64,000 nt of DNA from Lentzea waywayandensis (GCF_900115955.1 NZ_FOYL01000005.1:558001-622000); one strand, 5' to 3'. Positions 16,353 to 25,386 are shown, counted from the stretch's first letter. The notes: generated from the sequence alone by a model not told the origin. Translations and numbers: made by a program.

Positions 16353-17609
16353 TCAGCGTTCCCATATTCCGGGAACAACAATTACGTCGGCTTCGACCGG
16401 ATTGTCCAGCGTTGGTCCGGTTCCAAATGCGACGAACGCGACCGCGGCCCCACGCGAGGCCAAATCACACGCGCCCTCGTGGCCGACTTCGGTGCCAGAG
16501 CGCAGAAGCGGCCCGACGGCGTCGATCGCCTCGGGCGTCCCGATCACGAACGCCGCGCGCCGGATCTCCGCCTCCGCGCGGGGCGTGCGTTCCTCCGCGG
16601 AGCCGGGACCGAGCCCGACCAGGGCGAGCCGGCCGCGCGGCAGCACCCGTGCCGCGGCCACGGTCACGTTGTCCCGCTTGAACTTCTCGGCCGCCAGCTC
16701 GATCGGTCCGCCGTGGCCGATGCTCCGCGCGCCCCGCAACGCGGCCGCCTCCGCGACGCTCGCGGTGCCCATCGAGTTGCGCACCACCGAGCTCGGGTTC
16801 GGCACACCGATCTCGGCGAGTTCCTCGGTCGGGAACGTCAGCAGCTCGGCGGTGTCGCCGTGCCAGAAACCCCAGTCCTCCACCGCGTCCACGATGCCGG
16901 GTTCGTCCGCCTTGGCGTCCGCCGTCGCGAACGCCTTGATGGCACGCAGATCCAGACCACCGTGGCTGTCCAGTTCCGACAGTGCGGCACCCACGCTCGT
17001 GGCCGACGCACCGCGCGTCGAGCCCACACCGACGACGAGCGTGCGCGGCACGATCCGCAGCACGTTGTCCTTGGTCGCGGCGGCCCGGTCGTCGATGACG
17101 ATCACCCAGGTCGCGTCCTCACCGCCCGCCACGACGTTCGGCGGCAAGGCGGGCAGCGGGAAGTTCAACGGGTTGCGCAGCACGACCTTCTCGCCCGCCT
17201 CGATGGCGGCGGTGCAGGCCGCGACGTCGCCGTCCGCGGTGGCGTCGAGCTGTTCGACCAGCTCGTCCAGGACCGAGTCGATGGACGGGCCGCTGGTCAC
17301 CACGGCCGTGCGGTTCAGCAGGTCCGCGACGTGGCGGGCGAACACGTCCACGTCACCGGCCAGCGCGACGACGAAGTGTTCGTCCACGCACACCACGGCG
17401 GGGTCGGATCGCTTGTCCCGCAACAAGGGCGCGATCAGCCGGACCGCGGCGGCCGCGTCCAGGAACAGCACGACGGCGCCCAGGCGGGGCCAGAGACCGC
17501 GGACGGCGGGCTTGACCGGACCGTCGGGGACGACGGCGTCGGCACCGAGAAGCCCGGCCAGATCTGCGGCGTCACCACGTTGGGCGGCGCCGGCGAACAC
17601 ACCGATCAC
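16353..17609 (-). CDS. CbiG-like protein with truncated CobJ domain
   Basis: 418 residues. Residues 1-320 match CbiG: an N-terminal part and the conserved C-terminal part (VGVGSTRGAS, LRAIKAFATADAKADEPG, PNPSSVVRNSMGTASVAEAA). Residues 326-418 begin like CobJ/CbiH (RLALVGLGPGSAEERTPRA) but stop after ~93 residues, where a full precorrin-3B C17-methyltransferase has about 240. Only ~100 bp remain before the next gene, so the missing half is not hidden by a frameshift here. Starts at GTG 17609, overlapping the previous stop by 4 bp (GTGA). Last gene of the B12 operon. C17-methylation by this protein is doubtful. Confidence 0.82.
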   Translation of the reverse strand: MIGVFAGAAQRGDAADLAGLLGADAVVPDGPVKPAVRGLWPRLGAVVLFLDAAAAVRLIAPLLRDKRSDPAVVCVDEHFVVALAGDVDVFARHVADLLNRTAVVTSGPSIDSVLDELVEQLDATADGDVAACTAAIEAGEKVVLRNPLNFPLPALPPNVVAGGEDATWVIVIDDRAAATKDNVLRIVPRTLVVGVGSTRGASATSVGAALSELDSHGGLDLRAIKAFATADAKADEPGIVDAVEDWGFWHGDTAELLTFPTEELAEIGVPNPSSVVRNSMGTASVAEAAALRGARSIGHGGPIELAAEKFKRDNVTVAAARVLPRGRLALVGLGPGSAEERTPRAEAEIRRAAFVIGTPEAIDAVGPLLRSGTEVGHEGACDLASRGAAVAFVAFGTGPTLDNPVEADVIVVPGIWER

Positions 17610-18427
17610 TTCTTGGATCCCCACAACACGGTCACCGGTACGGCAGGCGCGAAACCGGAATCCAGCAGGCGCGAGGCGGTCCAGTGCACGCCCTCGACCT
17701 CGTACCCCGCGGCCTGCAACGCATCCCGCGCGGGCACGATCTCGTCCACGCTCTCCGTCGCGACGACGACGCGCTTGGCCGATGCCGCCGCGCTCGCCTT
17801 GACCGCGCTCAGATTGCCGCGGCCGACGAACACCGCGTCCGGACGCGGCAACGAGGGCGCGTCCAGTTCGGCTTCCTCGACACGGACGTCGACGCCGTGC
17901 GCGGAGGCGTTCGCGATGATGCGAACGCACTGCACGGGATCCGGCTCGACCGCGATCACCGCGGCACCCAGCCGGGCACACTCGACGCCGACCGCGCCGG
18001 AACCTGCGAGCACGTCCCACACCAGCACGCCGGGACGTGGGGCGAGGCGGGCCAGCACGAACGCGCGGACCTCGGCGCCGAGCACGTGCGTGCGGCTTCC
18101 GAAGGCGTCGTCCGGCAGCGCCCAGCCGTCGTTCGCACGGAGGAACTCGTTGTCCGCCAGGCACAACACGGCGTCCGGTGCGGTCCAACGCCTCGTCACC
18201 GCGTCCCGCGGGTCCACAGTGGTCAGTTCGCCCGAGTCCTGCACGATCAGGGATCGGCGCCAGCCCGCGAGGCCGGCACCGATCTCGGCGGGCCCGATGC
18301 CGTCGGCCAGCTTGACGAGCACGGCGGAACGGGCGCGGCACACGTTCAGCGCGGGACGCAGGCCGTCCGCCGCATCGACGATCTCGACGGGGCGGCCCGC
18401 TGCCTCCAGCAGCTTCTCGACCGACAT
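17606..18427 (-). CDS. CbiT-like precorrin-6B/7 methyltransferase with truncated CbiE part
   Basis: 273 residues. The C-terminal ~170 residues are CbiT: EVRAFVLARLAPRPG, then the SAM motif VWDVLAGSGAVGVE and AVEPDP. The N-terminal ~105 residues match only the second half of CbiE; the N-terminal SAM-binding half of that domain is missing, so the protein is far shorter than bifunctional CobL (~400 aa). CobL normally methylates C5 and C15 and decarboxylates the C12 acetate; only the CbiT activities look possible. Its ATG shares one base with the previous stop (TGATG), showing tight translational coupling. Confidence 0.83.
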   Translation of the reverse strand: MSVEKLLEAAGRPVEIVDAADGLRPALNVCRARSAVLVKLADGIGPAEIGAGLAGWRRSLIVQDSGELTTVDPRDAVTRRWTAPDAVLCLADNEFLRANDGWALPDDAFGSRTHVLGAEVRAFVLARLAPRPGVLVWDVLAGSGAVGVECARLGAAVIAVEPDPVQCVRIIANASAHGVDVRVEEAELDAPSLPRPDAVFVGRGNLSAVKASAAASAKRVVVATESVDEIVPARDALQAAGYEVEGVHWTASRLLDSGFAPAVPVTVLWGSKK

Positions 18428-19470
18428 CAGTTGCCGGCGGTGCGCTTGGGCTTACGGGCGGCTGGCCGCTTCTTGGGAGTGGCCGTCGAAGCGCGGACCG
18501 TCGGGGGCTTCGGCTTCTCCGCCGCGACCACCGTCAGCTTCGGCTTCGGCGCGGGCTCCTCGGCGGGCTTGCGCACCGACTGTTGTATTTCCTCCACCGC
18601 CGTCCACGCCGGGTTCGGCTCGGCGACGGGAGCGGTGGCGGCAGCGGGCTCGGACGCGGGAATCGGCTCGTCCACGCGGGTCGCGATGCGCGAGGCGGCG
18701 CGGCGGGACCAGCGGGTCGGGCGGGCGGCGCGCAGCGGCTCGTCCACCGACGTCGTCGCCGAGGCCGAGACACGACGCGTGGGCGCCTTCACCGCGGCAC
18801 CGACGAGGAACAGCGTCGGGCGGTACAGCTTGTGCTGCTTCACCACCGACTCGAGCTCGCCGACCGTGGTGTGCACGACCAGTTCGTCGGCCTGGCTCAC
18901 CTTGTACGCGACGACGACCGGCGTGGCCTCGGAGTACCCGCCCTGGAGCAGCTTCTCCACGAACTGGCCGGTGCGCGCGCCCGAGACCGTGGCGGCCATC
19001 GTGGTCTGCAGCGCGGCGAACTCGCTCACGAGCTCGCTGCTCTCCGGCGAGATCAGCACGGTGGACGACGCCTCGGTCAGCGTCAGCTCGCGGCCGATCT
19101 TGGCGGCAGCGGCGGCGACGACGGACACGCCCGGCACGACCTCGACCTCGAGACCGAGACGCACGCACAGGTCGTGCTGCTCCTGGACGCCACCGCCGGT
19201 CGCGGCGTCGCCCGAGTGCAGGCGCACGACGACCTGACGTGACGCGGCGGCACGGCGGTACAGGTCGGTGATCTCCTCCGGCGTGACGCGGGAGAAGTCG
19301 ACCAGTTCGGCGTCGGCACGGGCGTGCTCGCGGACGCACTCGACGTCCACCGCCGTGGGTGCCCAGATGACGACGTCGGCGTCCGCGATGCGGCGCGCGC
19401 CTCGGAGAGTGATGAGGTCGGCGGCACCGGGACCGGCGCCGACGAAGGAGACCCGACCGGTCGTCGTCAC
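18427..19470 (-). CDS. cobM: CobM/CbiF-like precorrin-4 C11-methyltransferase with basic C-terminal tail
   Basis: 347 residues. Residues 1-~215 follow the corrin methyltransferase fold: FVGAGPGAADLIT, VVPGVS and ELTLTEASSTVLIS. The usual SGDPSLYGA loop (SAM site) reads SGDAATGGG here (residues 86-94), and the following TR-containing segment is changed. Residues ~216-347 are a Pro/Ala/Lys-rich, probably disordered tail not found in CobM, ending KKRPAARKPKR. It sits in the B12 operon between cobB and the CbiT-like gene. It may be a divergent but active CobM, or a protein with another role. Confidence 0.75.
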   Translation of the reverse strand: MTTTGRVSFVGAGPGAADLITLRGARRIADADVVIWAPTAVDVECVREHARADAELVDFSRVTPEEITDLYRRAAASRQVVVRLHSGDAATGGGVQEQHDLCVRLGLEVEVVPGVSVVAAAAAKIGRELTLTEASSTVLISPESSELVSEFAALQTTMAATVSGARTGQFVEKLLQGGYSEATPVVVAYKVSQADELVVHTTVGELESVVKQHKLYRPTLFLVGAAVKAPTRRVSASATTSVDEPLRAARPTRWSRRAASRIATRVDEPIPASEPAAATAPVAEPNPAWTAVEEIQQSVRKPAEEPAPKPKLTVVAAEKPKPPTVRASTATPKKRPAARKPKRTAGN

Positions 19471-19501
19471 GACAGCTCCACAGGGGGTTTCGGGGAGAGA
19501 C

Positions 19502-20881
19502 TTAAGCGATGACCGTACCGTCTGCCACTCCTGCCACGAACGGGTGGCAGGCCCGCACGAAACGGGCTACGGCCTCCGGATCACCGGCGGGGTGCGTGTG
19601 CAGGTACGACGCGTGCACACCGCCCACCACGAACCCCTCGGCGACGGGCCGTGAGTCGACGCCGCGCCAGTGCCAGGCGGGCGGGGCCGAGTGCGGTGTG
19701 GACAGCTGGGTCCGGTGGAACTCGTGGCCGGTCACGCGGCTGCCCGGCGGGTGCAGCGGTGAGCTCGCGGAGGCCACCGCGTCCCGATACCCGAGGGTCA
19801 GCTTCGGGGTCATGAACCCCTCGGCGTCGAGCACGCCGCACATCGGGTGCCCGTCCAGTGATCTCGCGAGGTACAGCAACCCTCCGCACTCGGCGTGGAC
19901 CGGCGCACCCGAACGAGCGAACCGGGTCACCGCCTCGCGCAACTTCGCGTTGGCCGACAGGGCTTCCGCGTGCTGCTCGGGGAATCCGCCGGGCAGGACG
20001 AGGCCCGAAGTGCCCTCCGGAAGATCTTCGTCGTGGAGCGGATCGACGACGGCGACGGCCGCGCCCGCCGCTTCCAGCACCTCGACGTGCTCGGCGTAGC
20101 CGAACGTGAACGCCGCCCCGCCCGCGACCGCGATCACCGGCTCGTTCTCGACGCGGTCGACCTGGGGTTCCCACGCGGCGACGGCCATCGCGGGCACCGA
20201 CGCGGCCAGCCTGCGCACCGCGTCGAGATCGACGTGCTTGGCCACGGCGGCGGCGATGGCGTCGACCGCGGCGACGGCCTCCGGGCCGTGCTCCGCCGCC
20301 GTCACGAGCCCCAAATGCCGTGAGGGCAAGGAGAACTGCGGATCGCGCGGCAGCACGCCGAGCACGTCGAGACCCACTTCGTCGCACGCCGACCGAAGCA
20401 CCTGCTCGTGCCGTTCCGACCCGACCTGGTTGAGGATCACGCCGCCGAGCCGGACCGTGGGGTCGTAGCCGCGGAAGCCGTGCAGCAGCGCGGCGAGCGA
20501 CCGGCTTTGCCCGCGTGCGTCCACGACGAACAGCACCGGCGCGTTGATCAGCTTGGCGACGTGCGCGGTCGAGCCGATGCCGGCGGTGTCGATGCGGCCG
20601 TCGAACAGCCCCATCACGCCCTCGACCACCGCGATGTCGCAGCCCTTGGAGCCGTGCGCGAACAGGGCGGGGATCCGGTGCTCGCCGACCATCACGGGGT
20701 CGAGGTTGCGGCCGGGCCTGTTCGTGGCGAGCGAGTGGTAGCCGGGGTCGATGTAGTCGGGTCCCACCTTGAACGGCGCGACCCGCGACCCGGCGCGGCG
20801 CAACGCGGCCATCAGGCCCGTCGCGACGGTGGTCTTGCCGCTGCCCGAGGCCGGGGCCGCGACGACCAGGCGGTTCACCAC
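19502..20881 (-). CDS. cobB: cobyrinate a,c-diamide synthase
   Basis: 459 residues, full length. N-terminal ATPase P-loop APASGSGKTT and KVGPDYIDPGYH; C-terminal class I glutamine amidotransferase domain with nucleophile in HAECGGLLYL and the partner His in VGGVHASYLHTH. It amidates the a and c side chains of the corrin ring using glutamine and ATP. Start is GTG 20881. The 100 bp upstream contain degenerate copies of this gene's 5' end. Sits 31 bp before cobM on the same transcript, controlled by the B12 riboswitch. Confidence 0.95.
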   Translation of the reverse strand: MVNRLVVAAPASGSGKTTVATGLMAALRRAGSRVAPFKVGPDYIDPGYHSLATNRPGRNLDPVMVGEHRIPALFAHGSKGCDIAVVEGVMGLFDGRIDTAGIGSTAHVAKLINAPVLFVVDARGQSRSLAALLHGFRGYDPTVRLGGVILNQVGSERHEQVLRSACDEVGLDVLGVLPRDPQFSLPSRHLGLVTAAEHGPEAVAAVDAIAAAVAKHVDLDAVRRLAASVPAMAVAAWEPQVDRVENEPVIAVAGGAAFTFGYAEHVEVLEAAGAAVAVVDPLHDEDLPEGTSGLVLPGGFPEQHAEALSANAKLREAVTRFARSGAPVHAECGGLLYLARSLDGHPMCGVLDAEGFMTPKLTLGYRDAVASASSPLHPPGSRVTGHEFHRTQLSTPHSAPPAWHWRGVDSRPVAEGFVVGGVHASYLHTHPAGDPEAVARFVRACHPFVAGVADGTVIA

Positions 20882-20981
20882 CTGGCCCCCCGCTGTCCGG
20901 AGCCGGTGGCGGCGCCCACCGGCCTGCTCGCCGCCTGGTCGCCTCGCCGCCCCAGGCCGGTGGCCGCGCCCGTCAGCCTGT
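20882..20981 (-). repeat. degenerate duplications of the cobB 5' end
   Basis: The gap between cobO and cobB holds two imperfect copies (~40-45 bp each) of the first codons of cobB. Read on the minus strand, they would give VNRLTGAATGLGRRG and PVGAATGSGQRG, compared with VNRLVVAAPASGSGK at the true start. They are not in frame with cobB as one ORF. Likely the result of local duplication. Confidence 0.5.
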
Positions 20982-21596
20982 TCACCACTCGATCCCCCGC
21001 TGGCCCTTCTGCCCGGCGTCCATCGGGTGCTTGACCTTGGTCATCTCCACCACGAGGTCGGCGGCGTCGACCAGCTTCTGCGGCGCGTACCGCCCGGTGA
21101 TCACGACATGCTGGTGGCCAGGCCGGTTCGCCAGGGTCTCCACCACCTCGTCGACGTCGATCCAGCCCCAGTGCAGCGGGTAGGTGAACTCGTCGAGCAC
21201 GTAGAAGCCGTGGCGTTCGGCGTTGATCCGGCGCTGGATCTCGTGCCAGCCTTCGAGCGCGGCCGTGGCGTGGTCGTCCTCGGTGCCCTGCTTGCGGGTC
21301 CAGGACCAGCCCTCGCCCATCTTGTGCCACTCGACCGCGCCGCCCTCGCCGGTCTCGTCGTGCAGCCGGCCGAGCGCCTTGAACGCGGACTCCTCGCCGA
21401 CCTTCCACTTGGCGGACTTCACGAACTGGAACACGCCGATGTCCCAGCCCTGATTCCAGCCGCGCAGCGCCATGCCGAACGCCGACGTCGACTTCCCCTT
21501 CATCTCACCGGTGTGCAGCATCAGCAACGGCCGGTTGCGGCGCTGCCGGGTGGTCAAGCCGTCCTTCGGCACCTCGGTGGGTTGTCCTTGAGGCAC
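20982..21596 (-). CDS. cobO: cob(I)yrinate a,c-diamide adenosyltransferase
   Basis: 204 residues: P-loop variant GEMKGKSTSAFG, MALRGWNQGWDIGVFQFVKS and the family's YVLDEFTYPLHWGW (Walker B-like), ending RHPMDAGQKGQRGIEW-type tail (here KHPMDAGQKGQRGIEW). It adenosylates the cobalt of the corrin ring. GTG 21596 is chosen for AGGAG 7 nt upstream, which overlaps the stop codon of the chelatase gene 11 bp away: direct evidence of translational coupling. Confidence 0.95.
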   Translation of the reverse strand: MPQGQPTEVPKDGLTTRQRRNRPLLMLHTGEMKGKSTSAFGMALRGWNQGWDIGVFQFVKSAKWKVGEESAFKALGRLHDETGEGGAVEWHKMGEGWSWTRKQGTEDDHATAALEGWHEIQRRINAERHGFYVLDEFTYPLHWGWIDVDEVVETLANRPGHQHVVITGRYAPQKLVDAADLVVEMTKVKHPMDAGQKGQRGIEW

Positions 21597-21607
21597 TGGG
21601 GTTCTCC

Positions 21608-23512
21608 TTATGCGGCCCGGACGACGCCGGCGAGGTGGTCGGCGCTGAGCTGGTCGAGCTTCACGCAGGTGCCCTGCAACGCCTCGGCGATCTTCTGCGC
21701 GAGGCCGAGGCGGACGTGGCCCTGTTCGCAGTCGACGACCACGACGGCGGTGTTCTCGAGCAGGGTTGCGGCCTTGAGCGCGTCCTTGGTCGGGTCGCCG
21801 CCCAGGCCGGACGACGTCGCGCGGCCGTCGGTCAGCAGCACCACGAGCGGGCGCTTCTGCGGGTCGCGCATCCGTTCGATCTCCAGGACGCGGTGGGCCT
21901 TCATCAGACCGTCCGCGAGCGGGGTCCGGCCGCCGGTGCGCATCTTCTTGAGCCTGGTGGCCGCCGCGTCCACGGAAGTCGTTGGGGGCAAAGCGACTTC
22001 GGCGCTCTGACCGCGGAACGTCACCACGCCGACCTTGTCCCGGCGCTGGTAGGCGTCGCGCAGCAACGAGATCACCGCGCCGCTGACGGCCGACATCCGC
22101 TTCTGCGCCGCCATCGAGCCGGAGGCGTCGACGACGAACAGGACGAGGTTCGACTCCTTGCCCTCCCTGACCGCCTTGCGCAGGTCGGAGGCGGTGAGCA
22201 GCAGTCCGGGGCCACGACGGCCACGCGCTTGCTGGTGCGGCGCGGCGTTCGTGAGCGTGTCGACGAGGTGCAGCCCGTTGCCGTCCACTTTGGACGAACG
22301 GACGATCCGGCCGGTGCGGGCGCGGGCCCGGGAACGCTTGCCGGGCGCGCCTTCCCCGACTCCGGGAACCTCCAGCAGCCGCGCCTTGAACGCGGGCGAC
22401 GGCTCCGGTGCCGGACGGTCGCTGGGCGCGTTTCCATTGCCCTTCGGGCCTTCCTGCGGCTCGGGCAGCTCGCCGCCGCCGGGACCGTCGTCGTCCGGGC
22501 CTTCCTCCGGCTCCTCCGCGTGCTCGGCAGCCTGGCGCATCGCGTCCTCGAGCTGCTGTTCCTCGATGCCGGGCTCGTCGAACGGGTCGCGGCGGCGCCG
22601 GTGCGGCAGGGCGAGCCTGACCGCGGTCTCGACGTCGGTCTCCTCGACGCTTTCGGCACCTCGCCACGCCGCGTGGGCAGTCGCCGCACGGGCGACGACG
22701 AGGTCCGCGCGCATGCCGTCGACCTCGAAAGCCGCGCAGACGGCGGCGATCCGGCGCAACTCACTGTCCGGAAGGGACACCTGAGGAAGCTTCTGCTTCG
22801 CGTCGGCGATCTGCTGCTTGAGCTTCGCGTCCTCGGCTTCCCACTTCTCCGCGAACGTCACGGGGTCGGCCTCGTAGGCGAGCCTGCGCCGGATCACCTC
22901 GGTGCGCACACTCACGTCCCGCGCCGCCTTCACCGCCACGGTCAGCCCGAACCGGTCGAGCAGCTGCGGCCGAAGCTCGCCTTCCTCGGGATTCATGGTG
23001 CCGACCAGCAGGAACTGCGACGGGTGCGAGACCGACACGCCCTCGCGTTCCACGTGCGCGCGCCCCATCGCGGCGGCGTCGAGCAGCAGGTCGACCAGGT
23101 GGTCGTGCAGCAGGTTGACCTCGTCGACGTAGAGCACGCCCCGGTGCGCCGAGGCCAGCAGCCCTGGCTGGAACGCCCGCACGCCCTCGGTCAGCGCCTT
23201 CTCCAGGTCGAGCGACCCGACCAGGCGGTCCTCGGTGGCACCCACGGGCAGCTCGACGAGCTTGGCCGGGCGACGTTCGACACCGTCGTGCGGCACGTCG
23301 GGGCAGTCGGTACTGCCGGGCACGCAGCCGAAACGGCAGCCTCGCGAAACGTCCAGCTCGGGCAGAAGCGCGGCGAGGGCGCGCACGATGGTCGACTTCG
23401 CGGTCCCCTTCTCGCCGCGGACGAGAACGCCGCCGATGCCGGGATGAACGGCGTTCAGCAGCAGGGCAAGCCGGAGGTCGTCATGTCCGACAACAGCCGA
23501 AAAGGGGAACAT
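21608..23512 (-). CDS. fused ChlI/ChlD-type chelatase subunit (B12-associated)
   Basis: 634 residues. N-terminal AAA+ ATPase (ChlI-like): Walker [21 protein letters not shown], Walker [12 protein letters not shown] and sensor [15 protein letters not shown] Glu/Pro/Gly-rich acidic linker (~residues 325-385) leads to a ChlD-like VWA domain with MIDAS motif DASGSMA. With CobN it would form the aerobic cobaltochelatase; cobN itself is not in the window. ATG 23512 is preferred (a GGAAGG lies ~12 nt upstream); GTG 23542 lacks a ribosome site. First gene after the cobalamin riboswitch. Confidence 0.9.
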   Translation of the reverse strand: MFPFSAVVGHDDLRLALLLNAVHPGIGGVLVRGEKGTAKSTIVRALAALLPELDVSRGCRFGCVPGSTDCPDVPHDGVERRPAKLVELPVGATEDRLVGSLDLEKALTEGVRAFQPGLLASAHRGVLYVDEVNLLHDHLVDLLLDAAAMGRAHVEREGVSVSHPSQFLLVGTMNPEEGELRPQLLDRFGLTVAVKAARDVSVRTEVIRRRLAYEADPVTFAEKWEAEDAKLKQQIADAKQKLPQVSLPDSELRRIAAVCAAFEVDGMRADLVVARAATAHAAWRGAESVEETDVETAVRLALPHRRRRDPFDEPGIEEQQLEDAMRQAAEHAEEPEEGPDDDGPGGGELPEPQEGPKGNGNAPSDRPAPEPSPAFKARLLEVPGVGEGAPGKRSRARARTGRIVRSSKVDGNGLHLVDTLTNAAPHQQARGRRGPGLLLTASDLRKAVREGKESNLVLFVVDASGSMAAQKRMSAVSGAVISLLRDAYQRRDKVGVVTFRGQSAEVALPPTTSVDAAATRLKKMRTGGRTPLADGLMKAHRVLEIERMRDPQKRPLVVLLTDGRATSSGLGGDPTKDALKAATLLENTAVVVVDCEQGHVRLGLAQKIAEALQGTCVKLDQLSADHLAGVVRAA

Positions 23513-23547
23513 GCTCGGCGAAGTCCTTCCTCGGGTGTCCACGCCCG

Positions 23548-23705
23548 CGGTCGGTGATCAAGAGGGGAACGAGTTCCTGACTCCCGGTTCTCTCACTACC
23601 GGTCACAGTCGCGGGACGGCGCCGGATTCGCACCGGCTTCCTCGCACTCCCCTCACAGCCCCGGCATCGTCGCATTTCGCACCCTCAGGTCCAACAGCCA
23701 GGTGA
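23548..23705 (-). promoter_or_regulatory. cobalamin (AdoCbl) riboswitch
   Basis: On the minus strand the conserved core reads GAAGCCGGTGCGAATCCGGC (23640-23621) followed by GTCCCGCGACTGTGACC (23617-23601), the diagnostic B12-box region of cobalamin riboswitches. Paired flanks (GTTCC-rich arms near 23555-23600) and a switching region extend to about 35-50 bp before the chelatase start. Binding of B12 should reduce expression of the whole operon down to the CbiG-like gene. The ends are approximate. Confidence 0.93.
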
Positions 23706-23813
23706 GCGATGTCGCGTCAGGAATGCGGTAGTCTTGGCTTGCGCAGACGCACTAGCGCTGTGAAGTGGACCCGGCAGCCTTCCGGACGGTGGGTGGGCCG
23801 GGTTTCGCGTATT

Positions 23814-24338
23814 TCAGAGGACTTCCAGCGAGGCCACCAAGGGTTCCACCCTCTTCTTCCAGTGGCCACCGCGATGCCAGCACCACGCGACCGCGTCAGG
23901 CAACGCCAGCAGAGGCTCCTCGTGGGCGCGATGGTGCCGGTAGACGAGAGTGTCGTGGCAGCCGAGATCCCGAACACAGCGGTAGAGCAGCTTCTTGTCC
24001 GCCTCCAGGACGGAATCGTCCTGTTCGAGCACCAGCATCGAGACACCGGAACCGGCAAGGTCGGCAACCAGCCGAACGAGGCATGCGTCACGCTGGCGGC
24101 GCCGGGCGTGCGCGGAACCGTCGTAGATCGTGACTTCGGGCGCGATCTCCACAACGACGTCGAGGATCTGCTTCCTCCGCTGGTCGGACTCCTTGTGGAA
24201 ATGGATGCGCCGCTGGTTGGCCATGATCAGGCCTCGAACGGTGCGACGAGCGGCCGCGAGGTCGCCTGGTACCAAAGCGGCTGCTGTGACCAGGTAACCC
24301 TTCTCCTTGGTCTCGTCCACGAACACGTGGGCGGTCAT
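23814..24338 (-). CDS. DUF3800-like protein (RNase H-like fold)
   Basis: 174 residues. It begins HVFVDETKEKGYLVTAAAL, the DUF3800 start with an Asp-Glu pair (residues 8-9) on the first strand, has IHFHKESDQRR and ends LPDAVAWCWHRGGHWKKR with another conserved Asp. Small proteins of this type are common in actinomycetes. The acidic residues suggest a metal-dependent nuclease-like fold, but no activity is established for this group. It lies upstream of the B12 riboswitch on the same strand, separated by ~100 bp; no functional link is evident. Confidence 0.7.
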   Translation of the reverse strand: MTAHVFVDETKEKGYLVTAAALVPGDLAAARRTVRGLIMANQRRIHFHKESDQRRKQILDVVVEIAPEVTIYDGSAHARRRQRDACLVRLVADLAGSGVSMLVLEQDDSVLEADKKLLYRCVRDLGCHDTLVYRHHRAHEEPLLALPDAVAWCWHRGGHWKKRVEPLVASLEVL

Positions 24339-24416
24339 GCTGAAATTGCCTCCTGATCACACCCCGAGATCAGATCGTGACAGAAGGCTTGGCGACACGA
24401 TTGAGCGATGTCGCCC

Positions 24417-25376
24417 TCAGATCAGGCTCTGGAACTCCGCCCAGGCCTCCCGCACCTCGTCCGCCGTCCACTCCAGCGCGGGCTCGGCGACGGTGATCTC
24501 GTTCTTCGCGAGCATGCCGTCCCGCCAGAAGTTGCCGAGGAACTTGCCGCTCACCTCGGTCAGCCGCTTCGGGTCGCCGGGCAGGTGCAGCGCGAACTGG
24601 TGGGTGTGCGGCTCGGGCAGGCCCATGGCGGACGCCACGACCTTGGCGTGCTCGACGTAGGTGCCCAGCCGGGGCAGCACGGTGTCCAGGCCGTGCAACG
24701 CGGACAGCGCCGCCGGCCACTGCTGGAACAGCATGCCGCCGTACCGGTGCCGCCACACCCGCGCCTGGTCGACGAAGTCCTGGGTGCCGGCGAGCGCCGC
24801 GCCGGAGATGCCTTCGAGGGACTTGTAGAACGACACGTAGACCGAGTCGAACAGGCCCGCGATCTCGGGCAGCGGCTTGCCCAGGCCGAAGGTGCTCTCC
24901 CACAGCCTGGCGCCGTCGAGGTGCACGACCGCGTCCCGTTCGCGAGCGGCATCGACGAGCGACGTCAGCTCGTCCCAGGTCGGCAGGACGAACCCGGCCT
25001 CGCGGTCCGGCACCTCCAGCAGCAGCGTCCCGTACGGCTCCGGGCAGGTCGCGACCTCGGAGTTCGCCACCTTGATCGGGCGCAGGCCGGACAGCACGGT
25101 CAGCGCGTCGTCCTCGTGGTTCAACGGGTGTGCCTGGGGATGCATCGCCACGATCGGGTTGTGGGTGCGGTCGGCCCAGCAGCGCAACGCGATCTGCTGC
25201 GCCATGGTCCCGGTCGGCACGAACAGCGCGGCCTCGGTGCCCAGCAGCTGCGCGACCCGCGTCTCCAGCGCGCCCACCGGGCCGCCGTCGCCGTAGCGGT
25301 CGGGATCGACGTCCGGCACCGGGCCGAGCCTCTCCAGCAGCGTCTTCTTGCGGGTTCCGGAGAGCTGTCGGTTCAT
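24417..25376 (-). CDS. threonine aldolase-like PLP enzyme
   Basis: 319 residues, fold-type I aminotransferase family. YGDGGPVGALETRVAQLLGTEAA matches the beta-eliminating lyase/threonine aldolase N-terminal region; VVHLDGARLWES supplies the PLP-binding Asp; the Schiff-base Lys is in SFYKSLEG. It may cleave L-threonine or allo-threonine to glycine and acetaldehyde or act on a related beta-hydroxy amino acid. ATG 25376 used; GTG 25379 directly precedes it. It lies 10 bp after the tetR stop on the same strand and may be co-transcribed with it. Confidence 0.88.
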   Translation of the reverse strand: MNRQLSGTRKKTLLERLGPVPDVDPDRYGDGGPVGALETRVAQLLGTEAALFVPTGTMAQQIALRCWADRTHNPIVAMHPQAHPLNHEDDALTVLSGLRPIKVANSEVATCPEPYGTLLLEVPDREAGFVLPTWDELTSLVDAARERDAVVHLDGARLWESTFGLGKPLPEIAGLFDSVYVSFYKSLEGISGAALAGTQDFVDQARVWRHRYGGMLFQQWPAALSALHGLDTVLPRLGTYVEHAKVVASAMGLPEPHTHQFALHLPGDPKRLTEVSGKFLGNFWRDGMLAKNEITVAEPALEWTADEVREAWAEFQSLI

Positions 25377-25386
25377 CACCCGGGCA

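Noticed and set aside
16353..18341. 662-codon frame covering CbiG and part of the CbiT gene
   Set aside because: Only the part from 17609 downstream encodes CbiG; the upstream part is an out-of-frame Arg-rich shadow of the CbiT-like gene.
20982..22667. 561-codon frame reaching into the chelatase gene
   Set aside because: The cobO start with a good ribosome site is at 21596; the rest is a shadow of the chelatase gene.
23706..23813. Additional small gene upstream of the B12 riboswitch
   Set aside because: No frame with a ribosome site or coding bias; probably the promoter region, although no convincing -35/-10 pair was found.
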